Origin: Rhabditoides inermis
Lineage: Eukaryota > Nematoda > Chromadorea > Rhabditida > Rhabditidae
Length of the DNA: 64,000 bases
NCBI GenBank assembly: GCA_963966185.1
Contig: CAWZYM010000215.1
Coordinates: forward strand, 151,501-215,500
Direction: 5' to 3'
The notes under the pieces are model-generated. The model saw only the letters and a list, made by a program, of their open reading frames with translations. It made no database searches and was not told the origin of the DNA. A program made the position numbers and the translations under genes. Shown here one piece after another: positions 23,301-34,568 of this stretch (position 1 is its first letter; every line of letters starts with the position of its first letter).

Positions 23301-24340
23301 TCTAGTGCTCACCTTCGTCGACTTCGAAAAGGCGTTCGACCGGCTCGACCACGGATTTCTTCTACGTGCTCTTGAGATGCTCAACGTCGAGGAGGGATAC
23401 CTGGCTGCGCTATCGGACTGCTACGACAACAACCAGCTACTTCTGAAGCTCTTCTAAAACAAGCTGAAGATCCCTGTGCGATGCGGAGTGAAGCAAGGAG
23501 ACACTGTCTCCCCAGTGCTCTTCACTGCTGCGCTGGAAGTCGTCTTCCGCCAACTCGACTGGAGTGACTACGGCCTTCGAGTGGACGGAGAGAAGCTGAA
23601 CCATCTGCGCTTCGCTGACGACATCGTGCTGATCACCGAGACTACGGCAGATGCTGAACGGATGCTGAACGAGCTGAACACGGAGAGCGAGAAGGCCGGG
23701 CTGCGCATCAACATCGGCAAGACGCAGTTCATCCGAAACGAGCAGGCTGCCGCTGGGACTATCCATCTTTCCGGCCAGGCAATCGAAGAGGTGGAGGAGT
23801 ACATTTACCTCGGACGGGCCATAAACGCAAAGAACACCCTCACTTCGGAGCTGGCAAGGAGAACGAGAGCAGGATGGGCGGCATTTGGCAACATCAAGGA
23901 GACTGGGCACGCTGAACGACAAACACCTCAAGGCGAACCTCTTCAACACGTGCGTGCTCCCCGCACTGTGTTACGGCTCGGAGACGTGGGCCTACACTAC
24001 CACCACGCTCGGTCGCATCCAGACCGCACACCGCGCAATGGAGCGACAGATGCTAGGATACTCACTCTACCGTCTACCGGCAGCGAGACGAGGGACTGAG
24101 CAGCGAGGACATGCGGGCAAGATCCGCGTTGACCAACCCAACCTCCTACATGGCGCGCAGCAAACATAGATGGGCCGGACACATACAAAGGAGGACGGAC
24201 GGGCGATGGACACGGGCGACTACCGATTGGAGGCCGCGCAACGTCACTCGAGAAACCGGACGGCCGCCAACCCGCTGGGCATATTCTGTCCGCAATAATA
24301 CAAAACTGTTCTATGGGCGCAGGAACGACTACAAGCAGTA
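23300..24340 (+). mobile_element. RTE-like retrotransposon fragment, 5'-truncated
   Basis: Contains VDFEKAFDRLDH, CGVKQGDTVSPVLF, RFADDIVLITET, GRAINAKN, then in shifted frames CYGSETWAYTT, MERQMLGYS, RWAGHIQRRTDGRWTR and GRPPTRW. It has a stop at 23455-23457 and at least two frameshifts. It differs in sequence from the fragment in the neighbouring intron, so it is a second family or subfamily. Confidence 0.8.
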
Positions 24341-24439
24341 GGCAACTGCAGCTCGGGATCGTTCACTGTGGCGAAAGATGGGCTCCGCGCTTGCAAGCTG
24401 AAGGAGCATTCAAGTATTCAAGTAAGTATATATATATAT

Positions 24440-25400
24440 ATATTGAAAAAATACATTACTGTTTGCACATGGGTCAGTAATTGCGGATGCCAACAACAGT
24501 AACAGTGAAATATACTTTATTATTACCAAAATCATACATGAGAGGTGTTTATGTGAATTTACAAAACAGCTTTTTCCAAACAAATAACAAACATCAGAAC
24601 GTGTTGCACGCGTCTTCCTCACAGCAGCAGCTTTTCATGGGGAGTTGTATGTTAGGAAAGATGGGATAAAAAATCTCCGTGCATTCGTCAGAGGACTGCA
24701 AAGAAAAGTGAATGTTTTCAAAACAGAATCGTCATTAGCTTTTTTTCGAAAATGTTCATGATTAATAAACAAATCTACTTGACATCTGGGAAAAAACGTT
24801 GTGGTGTTCTGGTGTGTATGGATGACGTTCACATACCGAACAGGTGATGTTGCCCGCGTAAGGAAGGCCCTCGCATACGCCACCAACCAGCGCTACCAGA
24901 GGGAAAAGGCCTCAACACATTCACACATCATCTTCATCAACCTCCACTGACAATGGTGCATTCCGTAGAAGACCGAAGAAGGCACTCACTTTCTGCGCGG
25001 ACGCACTTGCTGCCCGGTGGGCAGTCGATGAGCGTCTTCTGGTCGATGTAGTGACCTAATATGGTTCCGTGCATGCCCGAGTAGCACCGCAGAGCAAAAG
25101 AGACAGGGAAGAGAAGGAGGAGGAGGAGGAGGAGGAGGAGGAGAGTGCTCGAACCACGGAACATCTGACTGCTGATCGCTGTTACAGTTACACGTTAAAC
25201 ACATTACAGTCTGCTTTATAAATGATTCAAAGAAGTGGAAAACGGTTTATTTTCATACATATTAAGCGTTGTATAATCTCTTTATCTCGGCACGTTTCGT
25301 GTTGTAGTACGAGTACTTGTGTACTTTTGACATTCGTACTCATAACAACCAGGCAGACAGTGATATCACGCCTATCAGACTGATCACTGATTGCTGATGA
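24440..25400. repeat. Segmental duplication, copy 2
   Basis: Matches 19290-20240 in the same orientation; see that entry. A (TA)n tract lies at its left border (24428-24443). About 25400-25640 contains a GC-rich unique stretch with no gene. Confidence 0.85.
24594..25164 (-). CDS. Ly6/uPAR-like secreted protein, copy B
   Basis: Exons (minus): 25164-24990, 24892-24837, 24695-24594; 110 residues. Same structure as copy A, with a longer leucine run in the signal peptide (GGA/CTC codon repeat expansion) and a handful of substitutions in the mature part (RCYSGMHG, DCPPGSKC, SCCCEEDACNTF). The open frame and splice sites are intact, which suggests both duplicates are functional. Confidence 0.85.
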
Positions 25401-25649
25401 ATTCGAGACTTTTGCCGCGCGTTCATTTCACGCGGCGCGATTTCGGGAAAAGCGTGGCGTGATGGAATGACGGCCACACGCCGAGACAAAATCGCGCGTG
25501 AAACAACGTCGTTGCGCCGTGACCATGCATTAGGTGTGAACGTGCTACGTTCGGAAAACGATTTCCGATTGTAAGTAGTACACAATCTATTTCGGGAGAT
25601 TCCACTAGACTGATTGAGCGAACTTACCAACCTGTCTTCGAGGTGAAAT

Positions 25650-25870
25650 TTGAATAGGCGTGTGCTTAGCGCTAGTTGAATTTGATTGAATAACGACAAG
25701 CTAACTCGCTTTCTTTCACGGCCAAGCAAACTCGTAGTTTGTGCCTATATATTCCGAGACAAAACTTCAAAAAAAAAGCTGATAGTAAAACAAAGAACAT
25801 TGTTATAAATCAAATCAAATATGTAGTAAAACATTGGCGTATTTATACTCTTTCACCGGCAACATGTGTA
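25650..25870 (-). pseudogene. Relic of exon 1 of the 11.4-12.7 kb Ly6-like gene
   Basis: The minus strand is homologous to about 12470-12700 (shared AACTCGTAGTTTG, CGAGA.AAAACT and GCCGGCAACATGT-like blocks), but the frame is broken and no signal peptide survives. 25870-26090 continues the homology to 12700-12840, so a block equivalent to 12.46-12.88 kb was copied here. Confidence 0.55.
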
Positions 25871-26090
25871 CACAGCCGCTTGCGAAATTATAACAATAAC
25901 AATATGTTTATTCATAGTGCATGTGGGGGTACGCATCGAAATTTATCAAATAAAACACAAAAAGGTACTCGATTAATGGAAACACTAATGAAATATTGTA
26001 AAATTACAACAGCAGTAAAATAAATTTTATTAATAACAAAACAATGTATCATAAATGTGTGTGCACAATATAACTTTTCCAGAACAAATA

Positions 26091-27046
26091 TCAGAACGTG
26101 TTGCACCCGTCTTCTTCACAGCAGCAGCTTTTCATGGGAAGTTTGATGTCAGCCGTGATTGGATAAGAAATCTCCACGCATTCGTTGGAGGACTGAAAAG
26201 AGTGTGATTTTTCTCGAAACTGAATTGTACCTAGCCAAAACAATTTCATCAGTGTTTGTTATTAGAAAACCAATCTACTAGACATCTGAGAAAAAAACGT
26301 TGTTATGTAATGCGTAATTACCGGACAGGTGATGTTGCCCATGTATGGAATGCCCTCGCAGCCGCCGCCAGCAAGGACCGCCATCGGAAGAGTACCTCAA
26401 AAACACACTTTTGCTATTACAGTACTCTATATATCAATGTCTGTTAGTCTAAAAAAAACACTGCTCAAAAAAAGAAGACACTCACTCTCGACGTGGAAGC
26501 ACTTGCTGCCTGGGGGGCAGTCGATGAGCATCTTCTGGTCGATGTCGTGTCCCATCACCTGTCCGTGGATGCCCGCATAGCTAGGGATGTCAAGGGGAAT
26601 TTTCAAGTGTTACGGGTATGTGCTTACTGTATATCAAAATGAAGTAAATTATATGTAGTTTTGAAATAGTATCATTCTAATTGGTTGTTTTTTTTCATTT
26701 CCGCGTTACGCGCATCGAAAGCGCGCGGTTTGAGGGCGCGCGCGGCACACAACTTCACAGAGAAAGGCTAAGCCACGCCCCTTTTTGACGTCATTTTCAT
26801 AGGATCAAATCAATTTTTGTCAAAAATAATAGGTTATGACACGGTCCAGCGCCAAAAGGAAGGCACTACTAGATACAACTTTTTACGACGCGTCGAATGG
26901 TGTATTCCGTTTGGCGCGGGAAGATGCCGCATATTTGTGCCATCAAAGCTCCGCCCACTTGACATCCCTACATAGCAGCGGAGGCAGAGAGAGACAGGCA
27001 GGAGGAGGAGGAGGAGGGGAAGGCTTCGCGAGAAACTGCGGAACAT
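26091..27046 (-). pseudogene. Ly6/uPAR-like copy C, split by a transposon
   Basis: Pieces (minus): signal-peptide part 27046-26977 (MFRSFSRSLPLLLLLLPVS..LRC), remainder of exon 1 26575-26486 (YAGIHG..DCPPGSKC), exon 2 26395-26322 (GGGCEGIPYMGNITC), exon 3 26192-26091 (SSNEC..SCCCEEDGCNTF). A 389-bp element sits between RC and YAG. The junctions happen to read GT..AG, but splicing there would add 4 nt and shift the frame. The usual acceptor of exon 2 is also changed. Probably non-functional unless another splice is used. Confidence 0.7.
26582..26970. mobile_element. Small DNA transposon (MITE) with 13-bp inverted ends
   Basis: The ends TAGGGATGTCAAG ... CTTGACATCCCTA are perfect inverted repeats. 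CATAGC is duplicated on both sides (26576-26581 and 26971-26976). It is 389 bp long with no ORF. The TAGGG terminus is reminiscent of hAT elements, but the visible duplication is 6 bp rather than 8, so the superfamily is open. Confidence 0.85.
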
Positions 27047-27221
27047 CTGACTGCTGTTGCTGTCCCTTCATTGAGCATTTACATTACTCTATAAATGAAT
27101 CAACGAGAAGTATAAAAAACGGGTTTATTTACAGACATGTTGTGCGGTGTATAATCTCACTATCTGAGGGGCGACGCTTTTTGTGTTGTAGTGTGTGTTT
27201 GTATACAGTAGACAGTCGTAC

Positions 27222-27665
27222 TCATAACAACCACGCGAGCAGTGTTATCATTATCACTCCTATCCGACTGTTAGCTGAGGAGGCATTGCAGTCATCGGCG
27301 GTACAACAACAGACTGTGTAGTGAGTGGTCTTCTCACAGCGGCTGCCGATACTCTACAATTGCTATTGATACAATCAATAAGATATCCATGCCTCACCTT
27401 GCAGTTTGCGATGAACACAGAAGCATCTTCACAATATTTCATAATCACGTAGTTAGCCCCGCCCACAGTACCGTTGACCTAATATGGAGTGGTTGGGCAA
27501 AATAACATGCAAATTTACCTTCACGCAATATTCACTTTTATCGCTGCAGTCTTTGGAGTTGAATTCAGGGGTGGTTGAATGGTTTGACTGCATTCCAGCG
27601 AAACATTTCAGAGAGAATACATTAGAAAGAAGAGTTAGTAGGGTAAAAACAATAATTTGCAGCAT
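27222..27665 (-). CDS. Ly6/uPAR-like protein with GPI-anchor-type tail
   Basis: Exons (minus): 27665-27519, 27478-27398, 27353-27222; all phase 0; 119 residues. Signal peptide MLQIIVFTLLTLLSNVFS, mature LKCFAGMQ, DCSDKSEYC, YCEDASVFIANC, RCEKTTHYTVCCCTADDCN. After a small Ser/Asn spacer it ends in a hydrophobic stretch (IGVIMITLLAWLL), as expected for GPI anchoring, unlike the A and B copies. So it is probably a membrane-tethered relative of the same cluster. A pseudogene copy lies at 20.15-20.5 kb. Confidence 0.85.
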
Positions 27666-28038
27666 GCCAGAGTATGGTATTGAAATCGAAAAAAACCGCA
27701 GCTGCTACTAGAATGGAAATGGAGTAGTCAAAATTGTGTGACGCGCCCAGTTTGAATCACCATAGAAACTAGTAAGAAATATAGAACTGTGATCTCAATT
27801 AGGTTTTGACGACCAGCTACGGCCGAAAAAAGCTTATGAAATTGAAATGGTGGTAATTGAGGTAGCAAAGAGATCAATGCACGTCGTAAGTGTTCAATGA
27901 CCGCTGTGTGCAATATGTAGTGGTCAATGTTTCATCGATGTAAATGTTTATCATTGTGCAATGTACAAGGTAAATAGAGCAAATATCGACATAGCTCTTG
28001 AAAGAGGGTACATATGGTAGCATACATAGTTAGAGCAT

Positions 28039-28779
28039 CTACAGTAGGTACTTGACGAAGAAGCTCATGGGAATGAGTGCGAGTGGAGCGTAGGTGGCTG
28101 CGGGATTGCACAGACTGCCCTTGCAGCAACACGCCGTGTACGTGCCGTCCTTGGATAGCGTACAGCCTTCACCCTGCAAAGTGGGATGTGTGATTCACCG
28201 ATGTTACTATCAAATAGTGGCAAAAGTTACAGATCTCAGACTCGAAAGCATATATACATATATGTGTCTGTATCTGTGAGGATATGGTTACTATTTTAGA
28301 AACAATTATTTCAAAGCGTCTTCGAAACATTTTGTTTGACCACGTTTTGAAGGCGTTTCGAAATCGTTGGCTGGGCAAATTTGAAGAAATCCACTACCAC
28401 CAAAATTGTTTGTGCCCGGAGAAAAGTGTTGAAATAGTGAAACTTTGAAAATGACTGAAAACTCTCGATATAGTTTGTACATCGCAATGAGTCACAAGTA
28501 AGTTGGTATGTCATAGTGAGTGAATGATGCATGGCACCTCATTCGGGCGCCGATTTTTGTGCGCGGCCCCGGTTAATCGTCCTGCTAAAACTAGAATGGA
28601 TTCAAAAACGGTTCGCGATTCCGCTTTCGTATTATGAAACTGTCCCTTCAAGTGTTTCACTTGAATGAACAATGCACTCACCGCACAGACGGGTATCTGA
28701 ATGCCCATGTAGCTGCCGCCAGCGCAGCCTCGGAACTCGCCATGTGCACCCAGGAACGAGCCGTTCGCCTGAGAAGACA

Positions 28780-28814
<35 letters not shown>

Positions 28815-29332
28815 TCTATCGTCAGTTCAGTTTCTTCCCATACTCACTACAAACAGTATCGATATGCGAAAAGTAGTGAGAAAAACTCAATTACTCAATA
28901 CTCTCCTCTTCTCTTCTTGCCTCGGCTATGCTTGATCACTCTCGCGCATTGTGTCACAAGGCAATACCATATCAGGAAACGCGTATCTGATGACGTCACA
29001 CTGGCTAGATTACTGTATCATCACGTGGGTCGTGGATGATTCCACTTGAAGGTCTACCTTGACACAGTACTGTATGCCGGCAGCGCAGTCGTTCGGACTG
29101 CCCATGTCCACGCTCTTGTTGTTCATGGTGCCCTGCGAATGGTTTGACTTTACTATATTTAGTAACATCAAATCACAAAACTGGGTTTTCGAGGAAAAGA
29201 GAGGGAGAGAGAGAGAGAAAGGGAGAGAGAGAGAGAGAGAGAGATAGAGAGAGATGTGCTCACCTTCACTCCTTCCATACATTCCAGCCCTACGGCAACT
29301 CCGACGAGAGCTAGCACTAGAACGGCTTTCAT
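28039..29332 (-). CDS. Ly6/uPAR-like protein with hydrophobic C-terminus
   Basis: Exons (minus): 29332-29264, 29132-29058, 28768-28682, 28173-28039; all phase 0; 121 residues. Signal peptide MKAVLVLALVGVAVG, then LECMEGVK, DCAAGIQYC, FRGCAGG, IPVC, GCTL and the hallmark ACCCKGSLCN. The tail is moderately hydrophobic (PLALIPMSFFVKYLL) and may direct a GPI anchor. Introns contain (GA)n/(CT)n. An ATATAAG element lies at 29377-29383, about 45 nt upstream. It is the most diverged member of the local cluster. Confidence 0.8.
28300..28375. repeat. Degenerate copy of the TCTTCGAAAC palindromic element
   Basis: Related to copies at about 32612-32685, 39625-39690 and 50625-50745 (shared GTTTCGAA.GCGTTT/TCTTCGAAAC cores). 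It lies in an intron of the Ly6-like gene. Confidence 0.4.
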
Positions 29333-29376
29333 GGCGAGAATGTCGATTGATTGGAAGCGAATGACTAGTGCGAGGG

Positions 29377-29383
29377 CTTATAT
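29377..29383 (-). promoter_or_regulatory. TATA-like box of the 28-29.3 kb Ly6-like gene
   Basis: GATATAAG on the minus strand about 45 nt upstream of the ATG. The stretch 29420-30040 shows nothing further. Confidence 0.45.
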
Positions 29384-30041
29384 CAAGGTTGTTTGCGAGT
29401 GAGAGGAATTTGATCATTGATAAGAGCGTGATTTTTATCGTACTCGTGTTCTACCTAGAGTACAGAGCGGAAACGTCAACTAACAATGGATGATGATGTC
29501 ATATTGCGATTCAGAGAGTATACTGTATACACACATCCGTTTTTTTTCCAACAGTGTACACAATTCGAACATACTCGTATATATCACAAAATTAGCGAAA
29601 TACGCATTGGATAACTGAAGCTTCATCGCAATCATCTGACAAAGGGAATTTGTGATCCAGTTTGTGATCTATGCTCACACAGCTATTCCTAAAGGCTAGA
29701 GCCTAGGCCCTAGAGGGCACGCTTCCAAGAAAATGAAGGATTCAAATTCAATTTTGCATATATCATTTTTTTGTCATAACAGCATAACTCATAACGAGTT
29801 CGCTCAAGATCATTTCTCCCTACCTCGCTCCATCAACCGGTCAGTTTCTGTGCGAATGTCCATACCATTCCCGTTACGACACCACGTTACGACATAACTT
29901 TACTACTGTACAAGTAAACAAACGTACTAGTAATAGAATATTCTAGCCTTCTAGGCTTCATTGTACAGCTTTTCAAAGCCTAGTGTGAACCGCACAATTA
30001 CCTTATCGATAATCAATCGATAATCAATCAATACATCAGGC

Positions 30042-30269
30042 ATGCACCCACCCCGCCGGCACGCGTGGTTCTCGCTGCTCCTCTTCCTCATTGTTCTCAT
30101 CGTCATAGCGGTCGCCATAGCCGGACAGCCGGTTTGTTTGTTTGTTTACTTGTTTGTTTACTATTTGCTTGTTTGTTTATTTGTTTATCCATTTCAGCAT
30201 CCCTACAAGGACAACTCTGAGACGGAAAAGGTGCTGCGGCCAACACGCAGCCGAGTCATCAACATGTAG
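30042..30269 (+). CDS. Single-pass membrane micro-protein, 53 residues
   Basis: Exons: 30042-30131 and 30198-30269, phase 0. After a basic N-terminus (MHPPRRHAW) comes one membrane segment (FSLLLFLIVLIVIAVAIAG), then a charged tail ending RSRVINM. The intron starts with TTTG repeats and ends TTTCAG. The positive charges before the segment favour a type III or signal-anchor topology. No family recognised; it could be a small regulator of a membrane complex. It is short, so moderate confidence only. Confidence 0.5.
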   Translation: MHPPRRHAWFSLLLFLIVLIVIAVAIAGQPVCLFVYLFVYYLLVCLFVYPFQHPYKDNSETEKVLRPTRSRVINM

Positions 30270-30520
30270 ATGTTGTTTATTTTATTTTGTTTATTATTTA
30301 TGTACAGATAATGTTGATAAATATGTACACAAGTAATTTGGGAAACGAGGCAAATGTAAAGTTGAAAGTTTCGAGAGATTACTCAGAGGGTCGAAGGAAG
30401 ACTGTTGTTGGGGCAAAGGGAAAAAGAAAAAAATCAAGGAGAGGGAAAAAGAGGGTTGAAGAAAGACCTGTCGTTGGGGCAGGGTGATAAAGAAAAAAGA
30501 GAGGGGGAAGTGGGAAGAGA

Positions 30521-30814
30521 TTAGTTGACGGCGTCTTCATACTCGAACAGCTTGGCGTTTTCCCGGTAGAACACCCGCGGGTCTCTCGGCTGACCGCAGC
30601 GTATCTGCAAGAAGTGGTAGTGGTTCACTTCAGTTTCTCCAGTATTTATATTTGCCATCTTTGCCATGTCAATACTGTTCTAGGTGACTAGTGCTCTTCG
30701 ACTCTGCGTTGTTATTTCGTAGTATCTAACGCGAAAACGGAAATTCCTATCACCTCGAAGTGAATGGTGGTCTCGAGACAGCTGCCAGAGCGCCACAGGA
30801 ACCTGCAGTTGTCG

Positions 30815-30865
<51 letters not shown>

Positions 30866-31636
30866 TTGTCCGCGCACCAATCGTGCCGTCTCCTCTCGAT
30901 GTTGTAGGTGTAGAACATGTTGCATTGATGGTTCCACTGGGGCTTCTTGTATAGCAGAGTTGTCTCATCCGACACCTCACATCCGACGCGACAGTACACA
31001 CGAGTCTCGTTCTTCTGAAACAGATAACTCCATTCAAAATGAGTGTGTATGAGTGTCCCTCTTTGTCTATTGTTCGCATTCACACACAAAAACATTATCG
31101 AAACTGACACTGTCGACTTCGTCGAAGCACTCCGGGTTGAGTTCGGCGGTGTGACCCTGAAATAAGCATGTGAGAGTTGACGACTAGAATATCACTAGAA
31201 TAATCGTCTTGGATGGCTGAACAGAATGAGATTGTTCCGCACGCGGAGCATCTCACTAGGTAAGGTACCCTAACACCGTAGTGTGTGCGACCAGATCACC
31301 CAGCCAACAGCTTGTTTCGGAATAAGGCTGACAAAAATGAATTTCAAAATGTCTTGTACCTGCTGTCGCAACGAGCATCGCGTGATGTTCCCGAACTGAT
31401 GCTCGCACGAGAGGGAACGGGTGCCTGGACAATTTTATAGTTTTTACAACTCTTTATTGTTACGACACAAATGTGTTCCGTAATTGAAAAGTCAATGGTG
31501 CTTTTAGGAGTTATCAGAAACGTACTTTTTCAAACGTATCGATTTTAAAAACGTATCACAACTCACTCCAGAAATAACTCGGTCTCTCTGGCGGCAGGGC
31601 AAAGACAGCTGAAAAGACGAGAAGAAGAGGCCACAT
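30521..31636 (-). CDS. Orphan secreted cysteine-rich protein, family member 1
   Basis: Exons (minus): 31636-31567, 31424-31360, 31156-31109, 31014-30878, 30802-30754, 30604-30521; phases close; 150 residues. Signal peptide MWPLLLVFSAVFA; the mature chain has eight Cys: LSCEHQ, TRCSL, PECF, YCRVGCEV, QCNMFYTY, SGSCLE, RCGQ. The core YCRVGC...C..FYTYN...DWFLWRSGSCLE is shared with the genes at 32.5-33.3 and 33.5-34.9 kb (CxxxC, C..F/Y.Y, D/EWFxW, C). The gene structures also match. I know no named domain for it. Confidence 0.75.
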
Positions 31637-32054
31637 ACTGAAATAAGCATTGTTATGTAAATTAGTGCAACAAAGATATGCAAAAAGAAACGCTGATCTG
31701 AGAGCTTTTCTGTAGCTTTATGATAGTCTCACTCTACCAGCGTGATACAGCGAAATGTGAAAAGTGAAAAGAGAGCGCAGGACTTCCTAGGTGGGATAAG
31801 GTGATAAAGATGAAGGATAAGGTGATAAGGATCAGGGATCAGGTGGACGACAATAGCCGGCGGCGCAGCCGGAAAGGGATACACTGATTATATGATTATG
31901 CAATCCGGCTGACGAGTGTAGCATAGTTGATCAGGTTTGGTGTGATGTCATGCCCATGCGCACTGCATATTCACAAGCGTGAGTGGAACCGCATCGCATA
32001 GCGAGAGTTCGCCAGGGGTCGAGGTCATGCTAATTAGTTTATCATCATATCATA

Positions 32055-32505
32055 TCATTTGAGTTTATCATTTCTATGTTTTTGGAAATCCATCAGTTCA
32101 ATTGCTCAATCAAGTCAATCATATCAATTGAGTGTATCATTTATATATTCTTGGAAATCCATCAATGCAATTGCTCAATCAATGAAATCCTATCAATTGA
32201 GTTTATCATTTAATAATATTCATGGAAATCCATCAGTTCAATTGCTCAATCAAGTCAATCATATCAATTGAGTGTATCATTTATATATTCTTGAAAATCC
32301 ATCAATGCAATTGCTCAATCAATTAAATCATATAAATTGAGTTTGTCATTTAAATATATTCATGGAAATCCATCAGTTCAATTGCTCAATCAAGTCAATC
32401 ATATCAATTGAGTGTATCATTTATATATTCTTGGAAATTCATCAATGCAATTGCTCAATCAATTAAATCATATCAATTGAGTTTATCATTTTAATATGTT
32501 CAAGG
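32055..32505. repeat. Minisatellite, about 70-bp unit in alternating A/B dimers
   Basis: More than six units of roughly 70 bp. Odd units carry GGAAATCCATCAGTTCAATT, even units GGAAATCCATCAATGCAATT, giving a 140-bp higher-order period. The last unit runs into the stop codon of the next gene, sharing TTCA.GGAAATCC. Confidence 0.9.
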
Positions 32506-33276
32506 AAATCCGCAGTGCACTTCCAGCGTGATCTCTTGCTCTAAGCACTTGCCAGAGCGCCAGATGGACCAGTCGTTCTGGAAAAACGTTAATTCATTTC
32601 TATGAAAAAGTAGCGGCTCTTCGAAACTCCCTTCGATCGAAACGCGTTCTGATGGGACTGCTTCGAAGAGACTGACCACAAGACAAACCTGCGTCTTGTT
32701 TGTATTGTAGGAATGGAACCGTATACACTTGTGGTTGTGGTTGGGGTACTTGGAGATGACACTGTCCCTGTCTGCCAAGGGACACGAGATCGAACACGAT
32801 TGGAGTGGAGAACCTCAAATACTCAAATGCATCTCTCTGAATAATGTTTTTAATACTATAAACGTACCATCTTTCTCTCCTAGGTCACATTTCGTCGTCT
32901 CGAAAGGCCCATCCTTGACGGAGAGAAGACAATCGCCGGACGGTTGGCATTTGAGCGCGCGCTTTTCTGAAAACATTCGTTTTTTTAAAGGTTCTTTCAA
33001 TGGATGTGTTCGGACAGCAGGTGAAAGCGCACCCAGTCTGAAAAAGAGAACCATTGTTTGAATACAGAAAAAAAATTACAGATCAGTTCATCACTCCTCA
33101 CTATGCGAGATGATCACGACGTGAAGAAAGTGTATTCTCAGAGTCTCGGGTCGGAAGTTCAACAATTTTATGTATAACTATTCCATAAATACTTTCTCAC
33201 CCCATCTGACAGGCTGGTCATAGTCCACAGCCAGGGAATAATGTATGGAGAGAAAGAGAAGGACAGGAACCAGCAT
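32500..33276 (-). CDS. Orphan secreted cysteine-rich protein, family member 2
   Basis: Exons (minus): 33276-33201, 32966-32868, 32813-32689, 32577-32500; phases close; 125 residues. Signal peptide MLVPVLLFLSIHYSLA. Shared core: RWEKRALKCQ (compare RWEKRTVDCQ in member 3), DCLLSV, SCSISCPL, KCIRFHSY, NDWSIWRSGKCLE, VHCGF. The stop codon lies at the edge of the minisatellite. The last intron contains a TCTTCGAAAC palindrome. It is divergently arranged with member 3, 221 bp apart. Confidence 0.8.
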
Positions 33277-33300
33277 AGCTGCGTGACTGGATTGCGCAAG

Positions 33301-33323
33301 CGAGAAACCACCCCCCCCCCCCC

Positions 33324-33369
<46 letters not shown>

Positions 33370-33370
33370 T
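33301..33370. repeat. Poly-C plus (CT)n tract in the divergent promoter region
   Basis: A run of about 14 C is followed by CT repeats between the two divergently transcribed family members, just upstream of the minus-strand ATG. Confidence 0.9.
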
Positions 33371-33497
33371 TCGGCGAGGGGTGGCGACGATAGCATATAA
33401 GACTATCACTAGCTTTCGCACGCTTTCACTGAATGTGTGTAAACTGTTCAAGATTTTTGAGCCTTTTGATTTTTGTATGGGAGTTCTGAATTTTTAG

Positions 33498-34525
33498 ATG
33501 CGCCTTCTCCTGCTTGCTTTGTTTTGCGTCTACGTGGCATCCGAAGGGGAGCACTTGTTTCACCGATGGGGTTGGTTTCGAGAAATAAAATATGTTTTGA
33601 GTAACCGCTGTTACAGTAGTTTTGAGACATCATTGAGTAGTGCCACAGCAACAAAACAATACCATCTAGCACTCACCTTTCCACACTTGTAGAGAAACAT
33701 GCCTTCGCCTGTTATAGTAGTCAACGTATATTCTTTGATTTGATTTTAATCACAAATATATTGCACCACTTATTACATCCACATATTTTGTCCCCATATG
33801 TTACCTGAAAACGCAATGATAAACAATTGAATTTATAATCAACGTGCATAGGTTACATCGGAACATCTCCGGATACCTTTTCAGAAAAACGCACAGTCGA
33901 CTGTCAGACTAGTGGCAGGACAGATGACTGCACGTTGATCGCTCCGAAGGCCATTGTAAGAACTTGGTTCTTCTAGACCCAAGCATACCCATATCACTTC
34001 AGCCTGCCAGGGACTCTGCCAAGTACAAATGTCGCCGGGAGCCCATGCCTCACGACGACTGGAATCCGCATGCTAAAGTGGGTAACTATATACAAGGTAA
34101 CTAACTATACCATATTTGTATGTATAAACTCATATTGGTATGTATCAAGGTGGGTAACTATATAATCATATTGGCAGATCAATCATGAAGACACACGAAT
34201 CATAAATTGTATTGTGTTCCGCGTCGTATTATTTGCATTGTTCGTATCGCCAAGTCAGAAACTGAAATGGTTGAGGACTCGCCGACTCGTCTGGTGTGTC
34301 CCATCGGGTGCGAGCCAAACGCAGATCTGTCGGTGAGGAGAAGCATTTCTCTCTCTCTCTCTCTCTCTCATCTCGAATCTTACCAGGTGCTCACCAAGAT
34401 CCCCGCCAACAACACCAAGTGCGTCAAGTACTACACGTACGGAAAGATACGGTGAGTTGAGTGATACTTTCGGATCGAGAGAAAGATACAAATTCAGATA
34501 GATAGAGATGAAGAGAGGAGTGAGA

Positions 34526-34568
<43 letters not shown>

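Noticed and set aside
25340..25729. 129-residue minus-strand frame
   Set aside because: It covers a relic of a Ly6 exon and unique GC-rich DNA; there is no conserved pattern in the frame and no splice support.
32055..32505. CRISPR-like array
   Set aside because: Units are contiguous with no unique spacers, and the genome is eukaryotic; it is a minisatellite.
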